Assembly (NCBI GenBank): GCA_024762735.1 | Contig: JANTGU010000058.1 | Span: forward strand, 1-9,727 | From: Bacteroidales bacterium | GTDB taxonomy: Bacteria; Bacteroidota; Bacteroidia; Bacteroidales; F082 | Length of the DNA stretch: 9,727 bases | Reading direction: 5' to 3' | Shown here: positions 1 through 6,818 of the stretch, in pieces | Layout of the letters: the number at the start of each line of letters is the position of its first letter | Position numbering within the stretch: the first letter of the stretch is position 1 | Made by a program: the position numbers and the translations under genes | The notes under the pieces: model-generated | The model's database searches: none | Told to the model about the DNA's origin: nothing | Seen by the model: only the letters and a program-made list of their open reading frames with translations

Positions 1-67
1 CCATGAAAATTACATGATTAAAGGAGGGTTGGCTCTTTCAAAAAGTGTGAAAAAGTTGGGGGAATAA
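1..67 (+). CDS. Possible 3' end of an upstream gene (partial, unidentified)
   Basis: The frame that starts at position 2 is open from the window edge to a TAA at 65-67 and reads 21 codons ending in ALSKSVKKLGE. The other two + frames stop almost at once (TGA at 4-6 and at 15-17). The residue mix (Lys, Gly and Leu rich, ending KKLGE) resembles a real protein C-terminus. A run this short is often open by chance, so the support is weak. I do not recognise the family. If the gene is real, it runs toward the convergent alpha-2-macroglobulin gene, and the repeats at 86-375 separate the two 3' ends. Confidence 0.3.
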   Translation, partial: HENYMIKGGLALSKSVKKLGE

Positions 68-85
68 ACCATTCCGGCGAAATAT

Positions 86-215
86 GCGTCATCCTAAAGG
101 AGGAACGACTGTGGGATCTGTTAAGTATCGTCCTGCCCCTGCTGCAAGAAAAACTGTTGCGGAAGGGTGCCATTGAGGCTTAGGAGACCCTTCGACTATC
201 GCTCAGGGTGACGGC
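86..215. repeat. Degenerate dispersed intergenic repeat with imperfect inverted ends
   Basis: The left end (from 86) reads GCGTCATCCTAAAGG and goes on through GGAACGACTGTGGGATCT. The reverse complement of the right end (from 215 leftward) reads GCCGTCACCCTGAGCG and goes on through AGTCGAAGGGTCT. Both arms share the pattern GTCAYCCTRA, then a GAC or GTCG core, then GGRTCT, so the segment is an imperfect inverted repeat around a ~60-base centre. The phrase GTCACCCTGAGCG...GTCGAAGGGTCT is, from general knowledge, a frequent intergenic motif in Bacteroidota genomes. No open frame of note lies inside. It is probably a small non-autonomous, REP-like or MITE-like element, now decayed. Its ends are approximate. 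Confidence 0.5.
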
Positions 216-244
216 ACCTTTTGCTGAAACAAACCATTGAGGCT
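170..244 (+). repeat. 11-bp direct repeat pair flanking a 53-bp segment
   Basis: CCATTGAGGCT occurs at 170-180 and again at 234-244. The 53 bases between the copies contain the right arm of the dispersed element, with its GCTCAGGGTGACGG core. The layout could be a target duplication around an inserted arm, or a short recombination product. With one example the two cannot be told apart. Confidence 0.45.
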
Positions 245-255
245 GGAGAATTATT

Positions 256-375
256 CAAAAACACCATTGGTTTTTAGATGTTTTTTTCCAAAACACTATT
301 GGATTTTAGTTGTTGTACATCCAAAACACTATTGGATTTTAGTTGTTGTACATCCAAAACACTATTAGATTTTGG
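256..375 (+). repeat. Tandem array of four ~33-bp units
   Basis: Units lie at 288-320 and 321-353, identical over all 33 bases. A third copy, cut short and carrying one G-to-A change relative to the unit, spans 354-375. A diverged 32-base copy sits at 256-287. Each begins CCAAAACACTATTGGATTTT. The copies are contiguous, so there are no spacers. The last copy ends in TTTTGG, giving a CCAAAA/TTTTGG inverted pair (354-359 with 370-375) that lies 14 bases past the stop of the leftward alpha-2-macroglobulin gene. On the - strand no T-run follows that hairpin, so it is not a convincing intrinsic terminator. Confidence 0.85.
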
Positions 376-389
376 AAAATTAGTAACCC

Positions 390-3300
390 CTACTCCTCAA
401 CTTTAATCGTTTCTCCCTGTGAATGAGCCGCAAATTCCGGTGCGTAAAGACACTGGATAGTAGCCAATCCCACCGGGAAAACACCTTGCTGGGTTAAATG
501 AACAGGGTATTCCAACACATAGGTTCCCTTGTTCAGGTAACGGAAAAAGAAACCGGTGGAAGCATCTTTGTTGTTGCGATAAAATCCCAGTCCTCCTTTA
601 TAGGTATAACCCGACAACTGCTGCGTAACCTCCATGCCTGTGGCGCGAACATCTTTGAGTTGCACAAATTCCATGTCGCGGTCGGTACGAATAATTAACC
701 GAACAACTATTTTGTCACCGACTTTTAATTTCTTTCCTGCTGCTGCTTCCAGCACAGGGCCGTTGTCGGTTAAGGTTTCAACATAAAGATTCTTTTCGAC
801 ATTTAACGGTGACCTGGAAGCGGTAACCTTATCAATGTTCTCAAAATATTGCCAGTAGGCTGCTCCCCACGTAATGTGGCCGTTGGGGTTACTCACCTCG
901 ATGTTGCCCATGGAGGATTGCACCTCGCAACCCGGCCACGACTTTTTAAAATAGCCGGTTCCGGCTTCCTGTTGATTGTTATCCATGTTCAACGATTTAC
1001 CACCCAGTTTGATGGAAACAGGTTTCGATTCGGCCAACAACGAGCTGTTGCCCGTCATCAACAGTGCTGAAACCGCTTCTGCCGTAGCCGATGAAGTAGG
1101 CCATCGTTGGGTCTGCTTTTGCTTTAAAAGCCAAACTTTCATCTTGTCGATGTTTTGCGGATTGTAGTTCAAGCGGCTGAATGCCTCAATGATCATGGCC
1201 TGGGTTTCCACCGGTGCCTGATACCAGGACCATCCCCGTTCGGCACGCCAGTACATGCCCATTTCATCGCTATACAACGAGCGCTCCTCCAACGACCGCA
1301 AAATGGCTTCGGCTTCGTTTCGGTAACTGTTTTCAAACATCACCACGGCAATCATGGCCTGCAGGTAATTGTTTTCCTTTAACCAGTACGTTTTAGCCTG
1401 ATCGAGATAGTAGTCAAAAACCTTTTTCGTCTTTTTGTTCAGCGGAAACCGGTTTTTCAACAGCGTGCGTGCATAGAGGTATTGGATTTGAAAACTGCTG
1501 ATATGCTGCCTATTCATTTTAACATTGGGCTGTTTCTTGAGCAGGTCGTAGTCTTTTACTACCTCTCTGTCGAGATACGAAACCGCTTTTCTCAACATGT
1601 TTTTCACCCCCGGTTCATCCACCGTGATAATGCCTTTGTCCAGCAGCTTAGCCATGCCCAGCACAATTTTCTGCGTGGTATAACGGTCGTCGCCCATACC
1701 CCGAAACCAGGGCCATGCCCCGGAACCGCGCTGAAGCTGCTGTAACCGGTTCAGCGTAACCTCCTGCTGACTTTTCAGGTTGTTTAAGTCAAACAGCAGG
1801 GCAATTCTTCGTTTCTGCTCGCCTTCGTTTTCAGCCTCCAGTACCCACGGAGTTTCTTCGAGTACAGTATTTTTGAGCTCTTGGTTTTTTTGCAGTGCCG
1901 ACAAGAAAGCGTCCGGCGAGTTGATTTTCCAACTCTCGAAAACAGCTTTTATGTTGGGTGTGCTGTTGATAATCCATCCCGCCAGGGCGTTGGCAAACCA
2001 GGCACGGTAGAGGTTTGAAGCACTTTTGTAAGTGGGTTCGCTCATGTAAGGCAATGCCTGAATGGCATACCAAGCCGGGTTGGAAGTAAACTCCAGGGTA
2101 TATCTGAAATTTTTCAGCGTGGAAACCGATGCCAGCTTATCCTGATTTAGCAACTTGGAAAATTGATATTTTTTATGTCCCTTGGCGTTAACGTACATGG
2201 GCATGGTTTCGGTAACCAGCACACGATTGGATAGTATCGGGATGGTACGCTCTTCGCCATCGGAAAAACTTTCGGAAGCAGCTTCGATACGATAGGCCAT
2301 CAGGTTGATATCGTCAGGAATGGCTATCATCCAACTGACTTTGGCGCTTTCACCGACTTTTAATTTCAACTTTTTACCCGTGGCCATGCGAGTGAGAAAC
2401 AGGTTAAGTTTTTTATTGGTAACGGGATTGAAAAAGTTAAGGTTCACCCGTACGGTTTGCTCCTTATCTGAAAAGTTGGTCACCCTGGCAGAAAAAACAA
2501 GCCGGTCGCCCTGCCGCACAAACCTCGGCGCGTTGGGCATAATCATTAGCTCTTTGTACGCTTTAAAACTTAATGTTTCTATGTCTGAGCTTAGGTCAGT
2601 AGTGTGAGCCAGCATCATCAATTTCCATTGAGTAAGGGCATCGGGCGTGGTAAAGCTAAAGATGACCGATCCCGTGGTATCAGTATGCAGTTGAGGATAG
2701 AAAAAGGCTGTTTCACGAAAATCGGTTCTGATGATTGAGGGCTGCCCCGTGGTGGTTTTTTCCAACGGTGATGGCGGTGTTTTGATTGACTGTTCGTCCA
2801 TCTGAGCGTTATCCATTTCCATATCCATATCATCATCAACCACCATCATCACATCCACTTCTTCCGATTTGTGTGCGGGTGCAATTCCGGCAACTCTTCC
2901 TTGCACATAGTATTTATCATTGAAAAACCGCATGCCAAACCAGTTGATGGCCGGATAGCTGATGGTGTATTCTGTCAGGTATTCAGGTTGCTTGTTATGC
3001 AGGTTGTCAAATCCTGAAAGCTGAAATGGCTGTCCAAGCCACCCATTTCCACCATTCAATTGATGAAACAGGTCGAAATGCCATGAATGTTCTTTAATCT
3101 GATCCAGCGATTGGTCGTACATGGCGGCTAGCAGCTCGGCAGCTACCTTGTCCCCTTTATAACCACTTATTTTTACGCTCCAGGTCTCTTTTTTCCCGGG
3201 TGTAAGATGGTCACGATGGGTTTGGAGCTGTATCTTAAGCTTTTTATTGGTAAACGGAACCCTAATGCGTTGGTTCACCACCTGTCGCCTGTTGTTTTTT

Positions 3301-6300
3301 ACCATAACCAAATTAATCCTTACCCCTCCCCTCCAGGCTTCTTTAATATTGATGGGGATAACTACTTGTTTTCTGTTGAGCTTAATCCAGCGCTTTTCGA
3401 TAACGTTGTTTTTAAACGAAAGTTCATAATAGACCCGCGTATTTTTCGTGGCGGAAGCCAACATCAGGTCAACGGTTTCGCCGGGCTCGGCCACCTCTTT
3501 TGAAAGGTGCATCCAAAAATCTTTTTTCACGGCAGGGCGTTTACTTTTAGAGCTGTAAACCAGTGTTGTTACACTATCTGATACAGACTCTACCAAGGTA
3601 CCATTTGCTGTAAAAACAAATTTGTAATACCCTTTTTTTAATGATTGAACCAAAGAAGCAGGCAGGGAAGTATCACCGGTCCACGAAAGGTTTTTAACCA
3701 TCACCAGCTCCGCCGGCCATTGCTCTTTGTTGTTTTCATTTCTGAAAGCTATCTGCGGAAAAAATTTCTCATAGACTTCCCTGTCCATGGTAAATGTATC
3801 CGGTTCACTCCACAACCGATTGATAAAAACTTTGTCGGGTTGTTGCAGGGCATACACTTTTAATTGGCCCGAAACCGACAACGGGTTTCCCATGGTATTG
3901 GTAGCAGCCAGTTTAATTTCAGGGGACCCGTCCTTGTCGAGGTTTTCATCAGAACCGATGGCTACCCACAAAGGGCGATTGCTTACTTTTACCACCGTGT
4001 TGCCCGAATGAACCTCTCCGGTAATATCGGTTACATCGGCATAAACAGTAAATTGTGAGGCTTTGTTTACATCGTCGGGAACAGCCTTAAACGTGATGCT
4101 AAAATTTCCGTTTTCGTCCAATTTTACGTTGCCGTTGGTGATATCGATTTCTTGCGACAGCATGGGGCTATACCAGTAAAAAGGTACAGGGTAATAGTTT
4201 TGACGGGTAACCCGGTAAGTTACCGAGGCTCCCGATACCGGCGACCCGTTGTAATAGTTTGCCTTGCCCGTAATCGTGATATTGTCGTTGTATTTCCAGG
4301 AACCGGCAACCGTATCAAACTCAACCAAAAAGGATGGCCGCTTGTACTCTTCCACCGAGAAATTAACACTGCCTTTCGGCGCCCTCAGTCGCCAGTTACC
4401 GTTAAGGGTACCTGTCGGGATAACAAACGACCCGCTAAAGGACCCGAATTCGTTGGAAACAACCTCCTGTGTTGAAACCGTTTTGCCGTTGCTGTTTTTC
4501 AGGCTGACTTCAGTTTTAAAATTGTTCAATACCGTAAACCGATCGCCCTCTTTTTGTACCACGATACCCTTGTAATAAACTGTTTGCCCGGGACGATAGA
4601 TGGCGCGGTCGGTAAACAAATGGATTTTGGTGGTGGGTTTAGCATCGTCCTTTCTATAATATGATAAATAGGTAGGTTCGTACAAAGTGTCGCCCTCATT
4701 AATTAGTCGTACCACAGAACCATAATTAGACCCGGAAGACATGGTTTTGGTAAAACCGTCGTTGCCGGTTACAAACGATCCGGCTTTTTTAATTTTACGA
4801 TTTCCACGTTGGTAATCGAAGTAAAACAGGTCGCCCGATACTCCTGAGATCCCAACCCCGGTTTCCCGGTTTTGAACCAGTATCCCGGTTCCGTTTTCCT
4901 CCGGCTTAGTGATAAAACTCAACCTGGTAACCGTGGTAACGGTAGTCCCAACATATTCGCTTTCAACAAAACTCTTGTCCAATGAAGCATAAATAAAATA
5001 GGTTCCCAAGGGTAGCCCGTCCATTTTAATTTCGGTGGAGTGCTGCTGCAGGTCTTTAGCGTCGGGCAGATTAACTTCCCAGCTTCTGATTCCGGGTGCT
5101 GACAAATATTTCGATTTCTTTTCCCAATCTCTGATGCTGTTGTGCGCATCGAGCCACACCTCTTTTGAGTCGACTTTTACAATCTTAAACCATAAATGCG
5201 TAACATTTTTAAAGCTCACTTTGGCTAAAAAAGGCTTTCCGGGAAGTATCTGTTTTTCGGTTTCAACAGCAAACGATGGTTGTTCAAGCCGGGTTACCAT
5301 GTTCCGGCAGTTGTTGGCAAAAGGAGCGTTAGGGTGAAGTTCCACGGCTTCGTTGCATAAGTCGCGTGCTTTTACCAAAGAGTATTCGGGAAGTTGCGCA
5401 TTAAAAACCCGTGGCAGAATGGCTGTTTTTCCCAGCTTATAGTTTTCTGCTAGACGAAATGCTATTCTAACCGAAACATCATCGTCTTTGTATTGTTGAT
5501 AGAGGTTTCCCAACAGGGTGCGCTGCACTTGTGTTTTCACGGTGAAGTGTGAAGCAATAAAATTAATTCTGCCCAATTCAAAATCGATGAAAGCAACAGG
5601 ATTAGCATCCTTTAAATGCAGTTTAATAAGATGTTGATATAGGGTTAAGATGCGGTCGGCATTGGTAGTTGTGGGCAGTTTCAGCTTGACAAATTGATGG
5701 GCGGGAACCAACAGGCTGTCGGATTCTGCCACTGAAGCCCGGTCGAAATGAAAGGTTTTGTAATCGCCGGTTAAAAAATAGTTGATGGCTCGCTCGGCCA
5801 GTAAATCGTATAGAGTAGGCCGGTAATTTACCGCGCTGCTGTCGGCAAGTTTCAGGATGGCATCATACTGGTCAAGAGCAATGTTTTGTAACAACTCTTC
5901 CGGCTCCAGCGATTGTAAATAATAGCTGCTGATGGCTTTATTAAACTGCACCGCGTCCCAGGTTTCAATATCGTTGCCCGGCACGGCCAGTTGCTCGCGT
6001 TGTAAAATTTTATACCGGTTGTTGGAAAAATATTGTTGGTAAAGTTCTCCGGTCAGCGAGTAAAGAATCTGTTTTTCTGGGGAATCAGCATCCTCGATTT
6101 CCTGCTCGAAAGTGTTGATAGATTTTATCAAATAGTCCTCCTCGTGGCTGCTTACAAGGCCGGCTTTAAAAATCAGTGCTTTGATAACCTGTGGATTGTT
6201 GTGCTCTTTTTTAGCAACCGTGTATATTTCATCCACCACTTTAATGGCTGATTTAGGGAGTCCTTTTTTTTGATAATATTCTACCTTTTTCCAAAGTTTA

Positions 6301-6392
6301 TTAAAACCATTGTCCGGGGTATAAAAGGCTGTTAATATAACAGACAGTAAGATTATCAAAGGGAGGATGGTTGATTTTTTCATCTTTATCAT
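390..6392 (-). CDS. Exported alpha-2-macroglobulin-family protein, thioester site lost
   Basis: The protein has 2000 residues. Bacterial alpha-2-macroglobulins are thought to be periplasmic protease traps that protect the envelope. Order: a signal peptide (about 4-23, basic MKK then a hydrophobic stretch, likely cut after LTA; no lipobox Cys); a helical TPR-like region (about 28-370); macroglobulin-type beta domains, including the MG2 signature TDRAIYRPGQTVYYKG at 594-609; a bait-region-type domain (about 952-1095); an acidic Met-rich linker (1179-1201); the central signature RTDFRETAFFYP at 1222-1233; a helical thioester-type domain (about 1430-1740); and a C-terminal beta region ending APEFAAHSQG. 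Where the family has C-x-E-Q, this protein has S-A-S-N (1457-1460), and the only cysteines are 346, 362, 1822 and 1981, so it cannot form the thioester. Two starts are possible: ATG at 6392 or ATG at 6383 (residue 4); the second gives a more usual signal peptide. No PBP1c-type neighbour is visible in the window. The family call is firm; the function is inferred. Confidence 0.95.
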   Translation of the reverse strand: MIKMKKSTILPLIILLSVILTAFYTPDNGFNKLWKKVEYYQKKGLPKSAIKVVDEIYTVAKKEHNNPQVIKALIFKAGLVSSHEEDYLIKSINTFEQEIEDADSPEKQILYSLTGELYQQYFSNNRYKILQREQLAVPGNDIETWDAVQFNKAISSYYLQSLEPEELLQNIALDQYDAILKLADSSAVNYRPTLYDLLAERAINYFLTGDYKTFHFDRASVAESDSLLVPAHQFVKLKLPTTTNADRILTLYQHLIKLHLKDANPVAFIDFELGRINFIASHFTVKTQVQRTLLGNLYQQYKDDDVSVRIAFRLAENYKLGKTAILPRVFNAQLPEYSLVKARDLCNEAVELHPNAPFANNCRNMVTRLEQPSFAVETEKQILPGKPFLAKVSFKNVTHLWFKIVKVDSKEVWLDAHNSIRDWEKKSKYLSAPGIRSWEVNLPDAKDLQQHSTEIKMDGLPLGTYFIYASLDKSFVESEYVGTTVTTVTRLSFITKPEENGTGILVQNRETGVGISGVSGDLFYFDYQRGNRKIKKAGSFVTGNDGFTKTMSSGSNYGSVVRLINEGDTLYEPTYLSYYRKDDAKPTTKIHLFTDRAIYRPGQTVYYKGIVVQKEGDRFTVLNNFKTEVSLKNSNGKTVSTQEVVSNEFGSFSGSFVIPTGTLNGNWRLRAPKGSVNFSVEEYKRPSFLVEFDTVAGSWKYNDNITITGKANYYNGSPVSGASVTYRVTRQNYYPVPFYWYSPMLSQEIDITNGNVKLDENGNFSITFKAVPDDVNKASQFTVYADVTDITGEVHSGNTVVKVSNRPLWVAIGSDENLDKDGSPEIKLAATNTMGNPLSVSGQLKVYALQQPDKVFINRLWSEPDTFTMDREVYEKFFPQIAFRNENNKEQWPAELVMVKNLSWTGDTSLPASLVQSLKKGYYKFVFTANGTLVESVSDSVTTLVYSSKSKRPAVKKDFWMHLSKEVAEPGETVDLMLASATKNTRVYYELSFKNNVIEKRWIKLNRKQVVIPINIKEAWRGGVRINLVMVKNNRRQVVNQRIRVPFTNKKLKIQLQTHRDHLTPGKKETWSVKISGYKGDKVAAELLAAMYDQSLDQIKEHSWHFDLFHQLNGGNGWLGQPFQLSGFDNLHNKQPEYLTEYTISYPAINWFGMRFFNDKYYVQGRVAGIAPAHKSEEVDVMMVVDDDMDMEMDNAQMDEQSIKTPPSPLEKTTTGQPSIIRTDFRETAFFYPQLHTDTTGSVIFSFTTPDALTQWKLMMLAHTTDLSSDIETLSFKAYKELMIMPNAPRFVRQGDRLVFSARVTNFSDKEQTVRVNLNFFNPVTNKKLNLFLTRMATGKKLKLKVGESAKVSWMIAIPDDINLMAYRIEAASESFSDGEERTIPILSNRVLVTETMPMYVNAKGHKKYQFSKLLNQDKLASVSTLKNFRYTLEFTSNPAWYAIQALPYMSEPTYKSASNLYRAWFANALAGWIINSTPNIKAVFESWKINSPDAFLSALQKNQELKNTVLEETPWVLEAENEGEQKRRIALLFDLNNLKSQQEVTLNRLQQLQRGSGAWPWFRGMGDDRYTTQKIVLGMAKLLDKGIITVDEPGVKNMLRKAVSYLDREVVKDYDLLKKQPNVKMNRQHISSFQIQYLYARTLLKNRFPLNKKTKKVFDYYLDQAKTYWLKENNYLQAMIAVVMFENSYRNEAEAILRSLEERSLYSDEMGMYWRAERGWSWYQAPVETQAMIIEAFSRLNYNPQNIDKMKVWLLKQKQTQRWPTSSATAEAVSALLMTGNSSLLAESKPVSIKLGGKSLNMDNNQQEAGTGYFKKSWPGCEVQSSMGNIEVSNPNGHITWGAAYWQYFENIDKVTASRSPLNVEKNLYVETLTDNGPVLEAAAGKKLKVGDKIVVRLIIRTDRDMEFVQLKDVRATGMEVTQQLSGYTYKGGLGFYRNNKDASTGFFFRYLNKGTYVLEYPVHLTQQGVFPVGLATIQCLYAPEFAAHSQGETIKVEE
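2013..2024 (-). other. Degenerate thioester site (S-A-S-N) in the macroglobulin
   Basis: The - strand codons AGT GCT TCA AAC encode S1457-A-S-N1460. The surroundings, ALPYMSEP before and RAWFANALA after, match the family context in which thioester-bearing relatives read ALPYL.E.P..C.EQ.F.R.YANALA. Aligning back from ANALA puts Ser1457 at the cysteine and Asn1460 at the glutamine. No frameshift or stop is present; the gene is intact around a replaced site. Confidence 0.8.
2790..2858 (-). other. Acidic Met/Asp-rich linker in the macroglobulin (bait-like position)
   Basis: Residues 1179-1201 are mostly Asp, Met, Val and Glu (core VVDDDMDMEMDN). A Pro/Thr-rich stretch follows (TPPSPLEKTTTG, 1205-1216), and then the RTDFRETAFFYP signature. 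The position just before the central signature and the low-complexity composition suggest an exposed, flexible, protease-accessible segment. The codons are near-repeats of GAT and ATG, which suggests growth by slippage. Confidence 0.6.
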
Positions 6393-6454
6393 TTTAGTGA
6401 TTAATTGCGTGAATCTGCTTTAATAAACCCATACGCTGAATGTATAGCTATGTT

Positions 6455-6501
6455 TTGTAAAACGAAAAAACAGGGTTTAAAGTATGGATAGAGTTTTACA
6501 A
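6455..6501. promoter_or_regulatory. Inverted repeat TTGTAAAAC...GTTTTACAA upstream of the macroglobulin gene
   Basis: The 9-bp arms lie at 6455-6463 and 6493-6501 with 29 bases between, about 65-110 bases upstream of the macroglobulin start. They could be paired half-sites for a regulator, or a hairpin. The region is AT-rich and no regulator is known here, so chance is a real alternative. Confidence 0.25.
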
Positions 6502-6560
6502 TTAATGTGCCGAAAAAATAAAATGATAAGAAATCTGATTTTTTGTTAATTCAAGTTTTG

Positions 6561-6655
6561 TTGTTATTTCGACCACGGGGAGAAATTCCTGAGGAAGAAC
6601 CACTCTCTCAGGAAATCTCCCAGTTTTGCCTCCTTCGAGACGAAAGTAGGACAAA
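6561..6655. repeat. Dispersed hairpin element of the ATTTCGACC-GGGAGAAAT type
   Basis: The core is a long imperfect hairpin: GGGAGAAATTCCTGAG (6578-6593) pairs with CTCAGGAAATCTCCC (6607-6621) across a 13-base loop, with one unpaired or mismatched base. Outside it TTTCG (6567-6571) can pair with CGAAA (6641-6645), although the right flank appears to carry extra bases. Similar elements (TTTCGACC...GGGAGAAAT...AGGAGATTTCTCCC...GGTCGAAA) are, from general knowledge, scattered between genes in Bacteroidota. This copy is degenerate. No T-run follows on either strand, so I do not call it a terminator. Confidence 0.6.
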
Positions 6656-6669
6656 GGAAAAATCCGGAC

Positions 6670-6691
6670 TTATGGGTAGAAACACCCATAA
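6670..6691. promoter_or_regulatory. Perfect 8-bp palindromic hairpin upstream of the fibre gene promoter
   Basis: TTATGGGT (6670-6677) and ACCCATAA (6684-6691) are exact reverse complements around the 6-base loop AGAAAC. The centre lies about 75 bases upstream of the TAnnTTTG box of the fibre gene. That geometry suits a binding site for a dimeric regulator acting on that promoter. No regulator is encoded nearby. Confidence 0.45.
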
Positions 6692-6727
6692 ATAATTGCA
6701 ATAATTAAAAATGTAGTATTTTCAACC

Positions 6728-6759
6728 ATTGTAAGAAAGCCTGTCCTTAAATATTTTTG
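6728..6759 (+). promoter_or_regulatory. Bacteroidota-type promoter for the fibre gene
   Basis: TATTTTTG at 6752-6759 matches the Bacteroidota -7 consensus TAnnTTTG exactly. ATTG at 6728-6731 matches three of four bases of the -33 TTTG element and sits 20 bases upstream, a normal spacing. Transcription would begin near 6764-6768 and give a leader of about 50 bases. The start codon is preceded by CCAGGATA: the AGGA is only two bases from the ATG, too close for a usual Shine-Dalgarno, as is common in this phylum. Confidence 0.6.
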
Positions 6760-6818
6760 CCCCCAAAACAAAGTGCTGCTTCAAACGCAAGTTTTCAGCA
6801 CTACAAAAATCCAGGATA

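Larger units (their letters stand above)
6393..6818. other. Divergent intergenic region between the two large genes
   Basis: These 426 bases separate the start codons of the leftward macroglobulin gene and the rightward fibre gene. I see no coding frame. The region holds an inverted pair TTGTAAAAC/GTTTTACAA (6455-6463 and 6493-6501), a long hairpin repeat (6561-6655), a perfect 8-bp hairpin (6670-6691) and a TAnnTTTG promoter for the fibre gene (6752-6759). I found no equally good TAnnTTTG match for the macroglobulin gene, so its promoter is not placed. Confidence 0.7.

Noticed and set aside
255..368. Small repeat-peptide gene (the unit is 11 codons and open in one + frame)
   Set aside because: The frame gives PKHYWILVVVH twice and then stops at TAG (366-368), but upstream it runs back to a TGA with no ATG and no ribosome site.
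256..375. CRISPR array
   Set aside because: The 33-base units touch each other with no spacers and there are no cas genes nearby.
354..375. Intrinsic terminator of the macroglobulin gene
   Set aside because: The CCAAAA/TTTTGG stem is short and is followed on the - strand by ATGTACAAC, with no T-run.
4152..4575. Reading frames of 103-107 residues opposite the macroglobulin
   Set aside because: They lie fully inside a strongly supported gene on the other strand and show no family features.
6578..6621. Intrinsic terminator
   Set aside because: The hairpin is strong but no T-run follows on either strand, and it lies between two gene starts, where a terminator is not expected.
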